A stretch of DNA of 64,000 bases, from positions 1 to 64,000 of IMG/VR virus record IMGVR_UViG_3300037807_000296, one strand, 5' to 3'. Below, piece after piece: positions 42,505 through 49,770 of this stretch. Both the position numbers and the translations under genes were made by a program. The DNA comes from a virus. Positions within the stretch are counted from its first letter, which is position 1. Every line of letters starts with the position of its first letter. The notes below the pieces were generated by a model. That model saw only the letters and a program-made list of their open reading frames with translations, searched no databases and was not told where the DNA came from.

Positions 42505-43821
42505 ATGACAACAACGACTGAATTCTTCTCAACTGATTATGTTGATTATGCATCATATGACAATTTACGTAAAATCTGTAGTTATGTTGATGGATTAAAA
42601 AACACATCTCGGAAGATTATTGCTACAATCATTCGAAATAATATTAATAAAGAACATAAAGTGTTACAGCTTGCTAGTAAGATGTCTGAGCAATATCAAT
42701 ACTTACACGGGGATGCAAGTGGTGTGATTGTTACATTAGCTCAACATCACATCGGTTCAAATAATCTACCACTGTTAAAAGATGCAGGAGAATTTGGATC
42801 TCGTTTCGAGCCTATTGCAGCAGCTCCAAGATACATATTTACTCACAAGGAGAGTTATTTCAACTCTTTATTCAATGATGATGATTCACCTGTATTGAAA
42901 CATCAAACATTTGAAGGAGAGGTTATTGAACCTATATTCTTTATACCAACACTACCTCTTATATTAGTTAATGGATCTGAAGGTATATCACCTGGATTTG
43001 CTCAGAAAATACTTCCTCGGAAGGTAGATGGAATTAAGAAGTCTTTGATTAATTTTATTAATGGAAAGAGTATCCGAGCCCAGAAACCACATTACAACGG
43101 CTTCAGAGGAACTATCTCTAAAGGGGATGGAGATAGTAAGTGGTTAATTTCAGGGAGTATTAAGTTACTGTCTATGAATAAAGTAGAGATTACTGAATTA
43201 CCTATTGGATATACTCTTAAATCATATGTTAACATTCTTAATGGTCTTGAAGATAGTAAAGTGTTAAAATCATTTGAAGATCGAAGTGACAATGATCAAT
43301 TTAATTTTATTGTAGATTTCTCTAGAGGGGTTATCAGAGATCGAGATGAGGGTTTTATTCTCGATACGTTAAAATTGGTTAAGAAAGTGTCGGAGAACTT
43401 CACTACAATAGATCAAGATAATAAAATTAAAGTGTTTAATAATGATGTTGATCTGCTGAAAGCGTGGGTTGATATTAAACTTACATATACTTTGAAACGA
43501 AAAAAATATATGTTATCACAAATGCAACATGAAGGAGAACTGTTGACATCGAGATATATCTTCATTAAATCTGTAATAGATGGAGATATAATAGTTACAA
43601 ACACTAAAAAATGTGATATAATAAAACAAATTAAAAAAGTCAATGGGGTAATCGAGAAAGATGGGTTATATGATTACTTATTGAATATGCCGATTCACTC
43701 CCTAACAAAAGAGAAGGTTACTATGTTGAAAAGTAAAATTAAAGTGTTGATGGTTGATATAAAATCACTGAAACGTAAGACTGAACAAGAGTTGTATATG
43801 GAGGATCTGGATCAATTATGA
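42505..43821 (+). CDS. 52: DNA topoisomerase II medium subunit gp52
   Basis: The DNA-cleaving (GyrA/ParC-like) subunit. 438 residues (T4 441). The active-site tyrosine is Y110 in AAAPRYIF. ILVNGSEGISPGFAQKILPR and the coiled-coil end of the family are present. Starts 10 bases after gene 39 and overlaps RNase H by 4 bases. Confidence 0.94.
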   Translation: MTTTTEFFSTDYVDYASYDNLRKICSYVDGLKNTSRKIIATIIRNNINKEHKVLQLASKMSEQYQYLHGDASGVIVTLAQHHIGSNNLPLLKDAGEFGSRFEPIAAAPRYIFTHKESYFNSLFNDDDSPVLKHQTFEGEVIEPIFFIPTLPLILVNGSEGISPGFAQKILPRKVDGIKKSLINFINGKSIRAQKPHYNGFRGTISKGDGDSKWLISGSIKLLSMNKVEITELPIGYTLKSYVNILNGLEDSKVLKSFEDRSDNDQFNFIVDFSRGVIRDRDEGFILDTLKLVKKVSENFTTIDQDNKIKVFNNDVDLLKAWVDIKLTYTLKRKKYMLSQMQHEGELLTSRYIFIKSVIDGDIIVTNTKKCDIIKQIKKVNGVIEKDGLYDYLLNMPIHSLTKEKVTMLKSKIKVLMVDIKSLKRKTEQELYMEDLDQL

Positions 43822-44666
43822 GTACGTTAATGCTAGTTGATCAGAATCAGATTCTGCTTGGAGCTATATTTGCTACTACTAGAAAACAAGATGATGTTGA
43901 TATAAGTCTCATTCGTCATGTGTTTTTTAGATCTATTATTGCATTAAATAAAAAGTTTAAACCAGATGATATTGTGATATGTGGGGAGGGACGATCTTGG
44001 CGGAAGGATGTGTATCCTCATTACAAAGCTCATCGTAAGAAGGGTAGAGATAAATCACCTTATGATTTTGATAAGATATTTCCAATGATCAATCAAATTA
44101 TAGATGAGATTAATGAGTTTATGCCGTGGAAAGCTGTTAGTCATAAAAGGGCAGAGGCTGATGATATTATAGGTCAGTTAGGGCGACGACATGCTATGAG
44201 TGGAGGTAAAGTTGTTATCGTAAGTTCAGATCATGATTTCAAACAGCTTCACGAGTTTGGGAATGTAGTGCAATGGAATCCAACTATGAAGAAGTTGGTT
44301 AGAGGGGAACCCGGATATCTGAAGACTCATATCATCAAAGGAGATTCAGGTGACGGTATCGAGAATATATTGACTGATGGAGGAACGCTTATAACCGAAG
44401 GGAAGAGACAGACTCCGATCAGAAAGATGTTCTTAGATGCGTGTATGGCTATGCATGAGGATGAGTTAATTGCTCATCCAGATTTATCAGAAAATTATCA
44501 ACGGAATAGGGAATTGATTGATTTGAGTTACACTCCTCAAGATATTAAATTAGATATCAATAAGATGTATGATGAATATGATGGACAAGGGGATCGGAAA
44601 AAAGTGTTTAACTATTTCATTAAGAATAAGTTGAAGAATTTAATGGGAGATATTAATAATGTGTGA
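43818..44666 (+). CDS. rnh: RNase H (5'-3' exonuclease, FEN-1 family)
   Basis: Removes RNA primers and flaps on the lagging strand. 282 residues (T4 305). Metal-site acids are visible in MLVDQNQ, YKAHRKKGR, RAEADDIIGQL, VVIVSSDHDF and IIKGDSGDGI, the FEN-1 nuclease order. Overlaps gene 52. Confidence 0.93.
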   Translation: MSTLMLVDQNQILLGAIFATTRKQDDVDISLIRHVFFRSIIALNKKFKPDDIVICGEGRSWRKDVYPHYKAHRKKGRDKSPYDFDKIFPMINQIIDEINEFMPWKAVSHKRAEADDIIGQLGRRHAMSGGKVVIVSSDHDFKQLHEFGNVVQWNPTMKKLVRGEPGYLKTHIIKGDSGDGIENILTDGGTLITEGKRQTPIRKMFLDACMAMHEDELIAHPDLSENYQRNRELIDLSYTPQDIKLDINKMYDEYDGQGDRKKVFNYFIKNKLKNLMGDINNV

Positions 44667-44672
44667 TTACCG

Positions 44673-44867
44673 ATGAATATGTACTCTCCTTGCTTAGAAT
44701 GTTTATTCAAGCAACGTTATCAGTATGGGTTAATATATTGTACCCATCAGAATACAGATTCAATGAGAGTAGAGGTTAAGGTTGATGAGAAACATTGGCC
44801 TAACATGTACGATCAATATAATATAATTGAATGTCGAGAAGGTCGATATTCTATAAAAAAGGATTAA
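44673..44867 (+). CDS. Small cysteine-containing protein, unknown
   Basis: 64 residues. SPCLECLFKQRYQYGLIYCTH has a CxxC and a distal Cys-Thr-His, a possible zinc site. Another ATG two codons in is possible. Operonic with RNase H and the exonuclease. Confidence 0.55.
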   Translation: MNMYSPCLECLFKQRYQYGLIYCTHQNTDSMRVEVKVDEKHWPNMYDQYNIIECREGRYSIKKD

Positions 44868-44868
44868 T

Positions 44869-45435
44869 ATGAAAAGTTTTTTAATTATAGATTTCGAGAC
44901 CTTAGATACTCGTCCATCAGCCGTTGTGTTATCTTTAGGAGCTTACTACGTGGATCTAGATAAAGATTTACCTAGTTATCAAGATATCATTGATACTGGA
45001 TATTACAAAACGTTTGATGTTGAGGAGCAAGTACAGGATGGTCGCACCATCAGCAAAGATACATTAGATTGGTGGAAAGATGTTGGAGAAGAAGCTCAGC
45101 ATATTCTTAAACCGTCAAATGATGATGTATCATATAAGAGTTTGATTCCATCACTTCGTGAATATATATCAGATTATTCTGATTTTTTTGTATTCGCTCG
45201 ATCTCCGTCATTTGATTTTAGTATCATTGATGATATTATATACTCTCAAAAAGAAGAGGTATTGTACCCTCAGTGGATGCAGAGAGATACCCGTACTTGG
45301 ATTGAATGTATGTCTGATTATAAGATTTATAACGGATTTAATATACCAGATCAAGGAGTTTCTATTATAAAACATCACGCTCTCCATGATATTGCTATAG
45401 ATATTATTAGAATGAAAATGATAGTGGAGGCTTAA
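44869..45435 (+). CDS. DexA-like 3'-5' exonuclease (DEDDh)
   Basis: 188 residues (T4 DexA 227). Exo I is IIDFETLD, Exo II is around RSPSFDFSIID, and Exo III is HHALHDIAID, the DEDDh arrangement of DnaQ-fold exonucleases. DTLDWWKD fits the DexA subgroup. It starts one base after the previous stop. Confidence 0.82.
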   Translation: MKSFLIIDFETLDTRPSAVVLSLGAYYVDLDKDLPSYQDIIDTGYYKTFDVEEQVQDGRTISKDTLDWWKDVGEEAQHILKPSNDDVSYKSLIPSLREYISDYSDFFVFARSPSFDFSIIDDIIYSQKEEVLYPQWMQRDTRTWIECMSDYKIYNGFNIPDQGVSIIKHHALHDIAIDIIRMKMIVEA

Positions 45436-45436
45436 T

Positions 45437-45748
45437 ATGGAAATTGAAAATATAACCAATCCTATTAACTATATCATCACTTATTGTTTAGATGAAGATA
45501 AAGAATCATGTGTTGAGTATGATATTGTAGTTGATGGAGAGATTTCTAATAAACCAGCAATGGTATTTGAACATTTGGAATCCATCCCTTATATAGTGGA
45601 GATGCCTGACGGAACTATGATTAATCTTAAACAATTTAAATATGCTTATATTGATACTGTTTCTAATGAGATTCCTAAACCTGATATTAATAATTCTACT
45701 TCTGGTGGTAATGTTGTAAATATATTTAGTAGATTGAAACCTGAATGA
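45437..45748 (+). CDS. Acidic small protein, unknown
   Basis: 103 residues, acidic, beginning two bases after the exonuclease stop. It ends NVVNIFSRLKPE. No known family. Confidence 0.6.
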   Translation: MEIENITNPINYIITYCLDEDKESCVEYDIVVDGEISNKPAMVFEHLESIPYIVEMPDGTMINLKQFKYAYIDTVSNEIPKPDINNSTSGGNVVNIFSRLKPE

Positions 45749-46014
45749 TACATTTACAACATTCCAATAACTTGTCTTGTGTAGAATACTTTCAGCTGAT
45801 TGTGTAATTTTAATCCAGATATCATAACTTTCATTAATAAGCGTGTTTTTTGATTTGAGGTGGAAGTTAGGTATGAGAGTACAGTAACCTTAATAAACAC
45901 GGTTATTTAAACATTTCTTGTATTTTGGGCACTTAAACCCCCTGTGTTTATGTGGTTTATATTTTAAGGGATATGTGTATATTTGCTGATTATTAAATTT
46001 TATTAAAATAACTG
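45749..46014. other. Intergenic region with one long-range hairpin
   Basis: No convincing gene. TAAACACGG (about 45893) can pair with CTGTGTTTA (about 45945) around a loop near 40 bases. The rest is AT-rich. It ends at a strong early promoter. Confidence 0.4.
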
Positions 46015-46042
46015 TTGACTTTTTTTTCAAATCCTGTATAAT
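46015..46042 (+). promoter_or_regulatory. Early promoter, duplicated type A
   Basis: TTGACT (46015-46020) and TATAAT (46037-46042), 16-base spacing. The promoter plus 5' leader (about 66 bases to the ATG) is nearly identical to that at 49712. Confidence 0.8.
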
Positions 46043-46073
46043 AGACCTCACTGAAGCAAGAAAGGAAAGTAAT

Positions 46074-46163
46074 ATGAGTATAATTGAATTGATGTTTGTA
46101 GGGTTAGTTGCTGGACCTGTTATAGGTCGTTTAATTGAATTATGGGAGAATTATAATGTTTAA
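46074..46163 (+). CDS. 29-residue membrane microprotein
   Basis: ATG 46074 behind AAAGGAAAGTAAT. Encodes MSIIELMFVGLVAGPVIGRL and ten more residues: one hydrophobic helix. It overlaps the next start. First gene after a strong early promoter, so likely expressed early. Confidence 0.55.
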   Translation: MSIIELMFVGLVAGPVIGRLIELWENYNV

Positions 46164-46323
46164 AGTATTCACAATTGATGCGTATCATTCATGTATTGTT
46201 GATGTCGCTGATGATCTCAAATTAATGATTACCGAAGCAAGGGAGCTATTTAAGATGGGGTTTCCTGATACAGAGGTAATGGTATTGGATCAGGATGATA
46301 ATATATTATGGTCGGGGGGTTAG
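46156..46323 (+). CDS. Small early protein, unknown
   Basis: 55 residues from ATG 46156. Contains LKLMITEARELFKMGFPDTEVMVLD. Overlaps the microprotein stop and abuts the next ATG. The pattern of a short early host-takeover gene; function unknown. Confidence 0.6.
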   Translation: MFKVFTIDAYHSCIVDVADDLKLMITEARELFKMGFPDTEVMVLDQDDNILWSGG

Positions 46324-46599
46324 ATGGTTAAGCAAGATGGGTATAAGGGGTTGGGATTTAATCCTGCAATGAGTCTCAGAGAAGTAGCAGAGCAACTTCA
46401 ATTTGAAGAAGGAGCTGAAAAACCTCTTACAATTCAACGAATTCTCGCTATTGAAAAGTCAGCGCTCGCTAAGTTATCTAAGAATCCTACATTAAAGAAG
46501 ATGTTTGATACATATGTAACCGGAAATTCATCAGATGAGTATTTCGGTGAAGGTCAAGGGGCGGGTGGTAATATTAGACCAGATAAAACAATGATGTAG
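46324..46599 (+). CDS. Sigma region 4-like helix-turn-helix protein
   Basis: 91 residues. MSLREVAEQLQF and TIQRILAIEKSALAKLSKNP match the helix-turn-helix of sigma70 region 4, in which a recognition helix is followed by an (I/L)EKxALxKL segment. There is no region 2. It could bind DNA or RNA polymerase as a small transcription modifier. Starts directly after the previous stop. Confidence 0.65.
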   Translation: MVKQDGYKGLGFNPAMSLREVAEQLQFEEGAEKPLTIQRILAIEKSALAKLSKNPTLKKMFDTYVTGNSSDEYFGEGQGAGGNIRPDKTMM

Positions 46600-46613
46600 A
46601 TTTGGAGATCAAC

Positions 46614-46829
46614 GTGTTTAAACGTGCAGAAATTGAAGGTGGATGGGAATTCATCGATAAAACCCCTGCTGGTGGAATGACTTATTATGATCTAAATTTA
46701 GATCAAGTTGCAGTGGTTTATGACGACATCATCAAAGTGTTTAATAGGAAACGAAGATTACCTATTGAGCACTCGAATGGAAAATATCCTTGTGCTTATG
46801 ATGTAGATGGTCAGGATTTTTTGCTTTGA
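46614..46829 (+). CDS. Small protein, unknown
   Basis: 71 residues from a GTG at 46614 with GGAGA five bases upstream. A TTG at 46602 is an alternative. Contains EIEGGWEFIDKTPAGGMTYY. Last gene of the early run. Function unknown. Confidence 0.55.
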   Translation: MFKRAEIEGGWEFIDKTPAGGMTYYDLNLDQVAVVYDDIIKVFNRKRRLPIEHSNGKYPCAYDVDGQDFLL

Positions 46830-46931
46830 ATATTTGTAATATGAACTGGAGTTACTAATTGAAATTATATATAATAATCACCAGGAAGTCTTGATAGCAG
46901 ATGGTAAATAGGTTATCAAGAAAAAAAATGA

Positions 46932-47003
46932 ACAAAAGAGATAAATAATAGTATAATATAGAAATATACAAAAGAGATAAATAATAGTATAATATAGAAA
47001 TAT
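46932..47003 (+). repeat. Exact 36-base direct repeat (2 copies) with promoter-like boxes
   Basis: Units 46932-46967 and 46968-47003 are identical. Each carries a GATAAATA late octamer and a TATAAT. The downstream copy lies 40 bases before the leader ORF at 47021. Confidence 0.85.
46940..46983 (+). promoter_or_regulatory. Twin late promoter octamers
   Basis: GATAAATA at 46940-46947 and again at 46976-46983, one per repeat unit. A duplicated promoter may raise transcription of the tRNA region. Confidence 0.5.
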
Positions 47004-47020
47004 ACAAACAAAAGGATTTT

Positions 47021-47143
47021 ATGAAAACATTTACACAACCACTTAGACAGGAACAAGATCACGGCACAATTACGCCCGTGTTCAGTCCTGCCATAGTATG
47101 TTGGTTAAATGGATCGAATTATAAGGGAGGGGTCCCTGAATGA
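47021..47143 (+). CDS. Leader ORF, 40 residues
   Basis: ATG 47021 has AAAGG eight bases upstream. The product begins MKTFTQPLRQEQ, like the capsid-targeting-type leaders elsewhere, and ends GGVPE at a TGA at 47141-47143. Its 3' end lies inside a long RNA hairpin (47125-47179), so its translation could affect folding of the downstream ribosome site. It may be a leader peptide rather than a functional protein. Confidence 0.5.
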   Translation: MKTFTQPLRQEQDHGTITPVFSPAIVCWLNGSNYKGGVPE

Positions 47144-47197
47144 AGTAGCTCAATACACTCATTCAAGAAGGACCCTCCCAGTATGAACTTGGAGGGT
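47125..47197 (+). promoter_or_regulatory. Mutually exclusive hairpins over a ribosome site
   Basis: Hairpin 1: 47125-47135 pairs with 47170-47179, extended by TGAATGA/TCATTCA (47137-47143 with 47159-47165). Hairpin 2: ACCCTCC (47172-47178) pairs with GGAGGGT (47191-47197), which is the Shine-Dalgarno sequence of the gene at 47204 and is followed by a T run. The two share 47172-47178, so only one can form. Either an SD-sequestering switch or a terminator/antiterminator is implied. Confidence 0.6.
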
Positions 47198-47203
47198 TTT
47201 TTT

Positions 47204-47347
47204 ATGCAAACAATTAAACAAGAGAAAAAGAATGTGTCTCGTAATTTTGTTGCGAAACATTCAAGTGAATATAATCATTCTCGAGTCTTTCGAGATAGGA
47301 AGAATGATTATAAACGGAAGTCTAAACACGTAACAACTGTTTATTGA
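47204..47347 (+). CDS. Small basic protein (DUF7230-like)
   Basis: 47 residues, very basic. NFVAKHSSEYNHSRVFRDRK and NDYKRKSKH match a family of short basic proteins (NPxAKHxxxxNxxxVHRDRK type) found in bacteria and phages. SD GGAGGG seven bases before the ATG is the 3' arm of a hairpin. Function unknown; nucleic-acid binding is likely from charge. Confidence 0.65.
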   Translation: MQTIKQEKKNVSRNFVAKHSSEYNHSRVFRDRKNDYKRKSKHVTTVY

Positions 47348-47435
47348 TATATAGGATACCTAGATCCATAAGCTAGGGTATTGTAGAGGGAACAAGTCTT
47401 TTAAGATGGTAACCAACACAATTGCATAGAGACAT

Positions 47436-47462
47436 GAGGAATTTTGTATTCCTCGTTTCTTT
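47436..47462 (+). terminator. Hairpin with T-rich tail before the tRNA genes
   Basis: GAGGAAT pairs with ATTCCTC around a 5-base loop, followed by GTTTCTTT. It could terminate, or act as a processing stem before the tRNAs. Confidence 0.5.
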
Positions 47463-47498
47463 AAGGGTATTCGTTAGAGTATCTTTAAAGAAATTTTT

Positions 47499-47573
47499 GC
47501 CTTGGTCGTATAATGGTTAGTACAGAAGATTGTCGATCTTCATATAGGGTTTCGATTACCCTCCAAGGCGCCA
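47499..47573 (+). tRNA. tRNA-Asp (GTC)
   Basis: Acceptor GCCTTGG/CCAAGGC, anticodon stem GAAGA/TCTTC with loop TTGTCGA, T-arm AGGGT TTCGATT ACCCT, encoded CCA. Canonical fold. Confidence 0.9.
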
Positions 47574-47851
47574 AATAACCGATTGATGTGAAATGAAGAT
47601 ATTTCACTAAGTCTAGCGCTGCGGTATCGTTAATACATTAGCAAGTATAATTTGGAACCTTAGTTGAGATGTATATTATCATATTCAGTAATAGCAGTGA
47701 TTAAATCACTATATGATATTGTTGATTTTGTTTTCTTGGTATTGTTCTCTGTTTGTAACATTAATTCACAATTTAACATGTGTTTAATAGTAAAACATCT
47801 CTCTTACAAAGAGGAGCCAAAGGAGCGTTACCTTTATTGGATACCAAAAAT
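47574..47851. other. Spacer within tRNA cluster
   Basis: About 280 bases without a complete tRNA or credible gene. A perfect hairpin GTGAAAT/ATTTCAC occurs near 47585-47605. A 65-residue open frame at 47664 lacks a ribosome site and is not called. Confidence 0.4.
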
Positions 47852-47925
47852 GTCGTGTTAGCTCCAATTGGCAGAGCAGGAGTTTCCAACACTCATGGTT
47901 CGGGGTTCGAATCCCTGGCACGGCG
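47852..47925 (+). tRNA. tRNA-Trp (CCA)
   Basis: Acceptor GTCGTGT/GCACGGC (two G-U), D-stem GCTC/GAGC, anticodon loop TTCCAAC, T-arm CGGGG TTCGAAT CCCTG. The 3' CCA is not encoded (CCC). It abuts the next tRNA-like element. Confidence 0.85.
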
Positions 47926-47927
47926 CC

Positions 47928-47999
47928 CGTAATCGATCAAGAGATCATTCATCTTTCATAAAGAAGAATAGCTTGGGGCAGTACCAAGGATTACGACCA
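47928..47999 (+). tRNA. Aberrant tRNA-Met-like element (CAT)
   Basis: Acceptor CGTAATC/GATTACG, seven perfect pairs, with ACCA encoded. Anticodon arm CATCT/AGAAG (one mismatch) with loop TTCATAA. The T-arm CTTGG/CCAAG has loop GGCAGTA instead of TTCGAAT. The D-arm is a GATC/GATC hairpin with a 4-base loop. The acceptor, CCA and anticodon loop look genuine, while the elbow-forming loops are missing. Confidence 0.6.
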
Positions 48000-48016
48000 T
48001 ATAATGTTATAAAATA

Positions 48017-48092
48017 GGGGAATGGGCTTGGGTACCCAGGATTCTTTTGCAAGGAGTCAGCTTGATCAGTTCAATTCTGATATTCTCTACCA
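48017..48092 (+). tRNA. tRNA-Ala (TGC)
   Basis: Acceptor GGGGAAT/ATTCTCT (two G-U), anticodon stem ATTCT/GGAGT with loop TTTGCAA, T-arm ATCAG TTCAATT CTGAT, encoded CCA. The D-region CTTGG/CCAGG forms a tight hairpin rather than a normal D-loop. Confidence 0.8.
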
Positions 48093-48099
48093 GTTATAT

Positions 48100-48172
48100 G
48101 CCTGTGAGCTAATGGATAGACGCCAGCCTTCCAAGCTGTGCTGAGAGGTTTCGATCACCTCCACAGGCTCCA
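48100..48172 (+). tRNA. tRNA-Gly (TCC)
   Basis: Acceptor GCCTGTG/CACAGGC, anticodon loop CTTCCAA, T-arm GAGGT TTCGATC ACCTC, encoded CCA. Confidence 0.85.
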
Positions 48173-48197
48173 TTTAATGATTGATGTAATATATTTA

Positions 48198-48281
48198 GTC
48201 TTTTGTTCCTGACATCAGTCTTCTAAACTGATCCAAGAGTTAGGTGGATGGCGTGAGGTTCGATTCCTCCAGAGGACACCA
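48198..48281 (+). tRNA. tRNA-Arg (TCT), atypical
   Basis: Acceptor GTCTTTT/AGAGGAC, perfect anticodon stem TCAGT/ACTGA with loop CTTCTAA, T-arm TGAGG TTCGATT CCTCC, encoded CCA. Only about 10 bases lie between acceptor and anticodon stem, too few for a D-arm. About 22 bases lie between anticodon stem and T-arm. Degenerate or rearranged. Confidence 0.6.
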
Positions 48282-48287
48282 ACAAAC

Positions 48288-48373
48288 GGAAGATAAACTA
48301 GTCAGGGACTAGACTTGTTTGCTAAACAATGTGAACCGCAAGGTTTGAATTTCGAATATTCTGTCTTCCACCA
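48288..48373 (+). tRNA. tRNA-Ser (GCT)
   Basis: Acceptor GGAAGAT/GTCTTCC, anticodon loop TTGCTAA, long variable arm GAACC/GGTTT, T-arm GAAT TTCGAAT ATTC, encoded CCA. The D-arm is a 6-pair hairpin CTAGTC/GACTAG with only a 3-base loop. Confidence 0.82.
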
Positions 48374-48378
48374 ATAAA

Positions 48379-48453
48379 GGGCCTTTAGCTTAAAGGTAAA
48401 GCACTCCACTCATAATGGATTGAGTCTAGGTTCGATTCCTGGAAGGCCCACCA
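48379..48453 (+). tRNA. tRNA-Met or tRNA-Ile2 (CAT)
   Basis: Acceptor GGGCCTT/AAGGCCC, anticodon loop CTCATAA, T-arm CTAGG TTCGATT CCTGG, encoded CCA. If C34 is lysidine-modified it would read ATA (Ile); the sequence alone does not decide. Confidence 0.85.
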
Positions 48454-48464
48454 TGTTACATAAT

Positions 48465-48536
48465 GCCCTTGTAGTCTAATGGAAAGGCTACAGTCTTCGA
48501 AACTGTTATATAGAGGTTCGAATCCTCTCAAGGGTA
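48465..48536 (+). tRNA. tRNA-Arg (TCG)
   Basis: Acceptor GCCCTTG/CAAGGGT, anticodon stem ACAGT/ACTGT with loop CTTCGAA, T-arm AGAGG TTCGAAT CCTCT. The 3' CCA is not encoded. Confidence 0.85.
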
Positions 48537-48543
48537 CTAAATT

Positions 48544-48636
48544 GGAAGTCCCATCCGATGGTTGGCGACGGATGCTGTCTTGAAAACAGTTAGCTCTGAA
48601 ACGGGCGTTAGGGTTCGATCCCCTAGGCTTCCGCCA
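48544..48636 (+). tRNA. tRNA-Ser (TGA)
   Basis: Acceptor GGAAGTC/GGCTTCC, anticodon loop CTTGAAA, long variable arm, T-arm TAGGG TTCGATC CCCTA, encoded CCA. Class II tRNA of 93 bases. Confidence 0.87.
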
Positions 48637-48666
48637 TTTTATATACAGTTGAATAGTTATTCGCTA

Positions 48667-48695
48667 TTGACTTTCATTATTTTATATGGTATACT
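48667..48695 (+). promoter_or_regulatory. Early promoter
   Basis: TTGACT (48667-48672) and TATACT (48690-48695), 17-base spacing, directly after the tRNA-Ser. Confidence 0.75.
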
Positions 48696-48773
48696 AAAGT
48701 TAAATACTATTTCATGAAATGTTATAGTGTAATATTAATAACTGTGGTAATTAATTTCAGGAGAAATGTAGAT

Positions 48774-49031
48774 ATGACAGAAGCAGAATACGATTTATTT
48801 GAACAGTTAACGGTAGTTGATGATCAACAAGCTAAACGAATTACTGAATTAGAAGCTAGATTGGAAGAATTAGAGAATAATAACAATATACCTCTGTATT
48901 ATCCGACTCCACCAACTTTTAAATCTGAATCCCCAGTGTGCAATCTATGTGGAATGGATTTTAACGGCACTACTGGATATGTATGTACTAATATGAATTG
49001 TCCAATGGGTCGTGGGCCAATAATATCCTAA
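48774..49031 (+). CDS. Coiled-coil zinc-finger small protein
   Basis: 85 residues from ATG 48774 (GGAG upstream). The N-terminal helix RITELEARLEELEN is a short coiled coil. The C-terminal CNLCGMDF...CTNMNCP forms a four-Cys zinc site. Function unknown. Confidence 0.6.
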   Translation: MTEAEYDLFEQLTVVDDQQAKRITELEARLEELENNNNIPLYYPTPPTFKSESPVCNLCGMDFNGTTGYVCTNMNCPMGRGPIIS

Positions 49032-49046
49032 CAATAGAGAAATAAA

Positions 49047-49487
49047 ATGAAAATACAAAATGTTTCATATGCTGATATTGTTACAGGAGTTCACGTGAAT
49101 CCAGGAACAAACTCAATGCTTATACAGATTGTTGATCCTGGTATGGAATTTCCGTTGCCTAATCATCAGTTCAAAAGTATGCATCAGTTTGAATTTACAG
49201 ATGTTGAATGTTCTGATGATGTTGGTTGGGAGTCTAGAATAACAAAAGCACAAACACGAGACATCGCAAATTTAATTAGAAAAGCGAAGCACGGTGATAT
49301 GAATATAGTAGTTCATTGTGTTGCAGGCGTATGCCGTTCTGGTGCTGTGGTTGAAGTAGCAACGATGGCAGGTTTTGATGATATTCCTGGAATATTCAGA
49401 CTTCCAAATATATATGTTAAAAGGATGTTGATGGAAGAATTTGGATATTATGTAACAAAATCTGACTTTGATAATATATTTAAATAA
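49047..49487 (+). CDS. Dual-specificity phosphatase-like protein
   Basis: 146 residues. VVHCVAGVCRSGAV (about residues 89-102) is the HCX5R(S) active-site loop of cysteine phosphatases. Upstream ITKAQTRDIANLI and a downstream LPNIYVKRML helix fit a small DSP fold. It may dephosphorylate host proteins, RNA or nucleotides. Ends five bases before tRNA-Gln. Confidence 0.72.
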   Translation: MKIQNVSYADIVTGVHVNPGTNSMLIQIVDPGMEFPLPNHQFKSMHQFEFTDVECSDDVGWESRITKAQTRDIANLIRKAKHGDMNIVVHCVAGVCRSGAVVEVATMAGFDDIPGIFRLPNIYVKRMLMEEFGYYVTKSDFDNIFK

Positions 49488-49491
49488 CATT

Positions 49492-49565
49492 TCTCCTGTC
49501 GTCTAATGGTCGGACAATAGACTTTGAATCTGTTTATGAAGGTTCGAATCCTTCCAGGAGATCCA
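49492..49565 (+). tRNA. tRNA-Gln (TTG)
   Basis: Acceptor TCTCCTG/CAGGAGA, anticodon stem ATAGA/TCTGT with loop CTTTGAA, T-arm GAAGG TTCGAAT CCTTC, encoded CCA. Confidence 0.9.
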
Positions 49566-49571
49566 ATTAAT

Positions 49572-49649
49572 GCACATGTACCAAAGTGGTTTAATGGAAC
49601 AGATTGCAAATCTGTATAGTCGTTGGTTCGAATCCAATCATGTGCTCCA
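49572..49649 (+). tRNA. tRNA-Cys (GCA)
   Basis: Acceptor GCACATG/CATGTGC, anticodon stem ACAGA/TCTGT with loop TTGCAAA, T-arm TTGG TTCGAAT CCAA, encoded CCA. Confidence 0.88.
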
Positions 49650-49711
49650 AACATCTAGAATTTAATTTAACATTTTATTTAAATTCAAAGAGTTAAATGA
49701 GTAAATAACTG

Positions 49712-49739
49712 TTGACTTTTTCTTCAAATCCTGTATAAT
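49712..49739 (+). promoter_or_regulatory. Early promoter, duplicated type A (second copy)
   Basis: TTGACT (49712-49717) and TATAAT (49734-49739). The leader to the ATG is nearly identical to 46015-46076, including GCAAGAAAGGAAA. Confidence 0.8.
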
Positions 49740-49770
49740 AGACCTTACTAAAGCAAGAAAGGAAACTAAA

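Noticed and set aside
47125-47179. Possible glutamine riboswitch (GAAGTAG and GAAGGA within a hairpin)
   Set aside because: The short motifs match parts of the glnA-type core, but the P2 hairpin and flanking consensus are absent. Treated only as a local hairpin switch.
47664-47861. 65-residue frame between tRNAs
   Set aside because: No ribosome site, runs into tRNA-Trp, and has biased hydrophobic composition typical of AT-rich noncoding DNA.
49448-49654. Minus-strand frame over the Gln and Cys tRNA genes
   Set aside because: Composed of tRNA complement. Such spurious proteins are a common annotation error.
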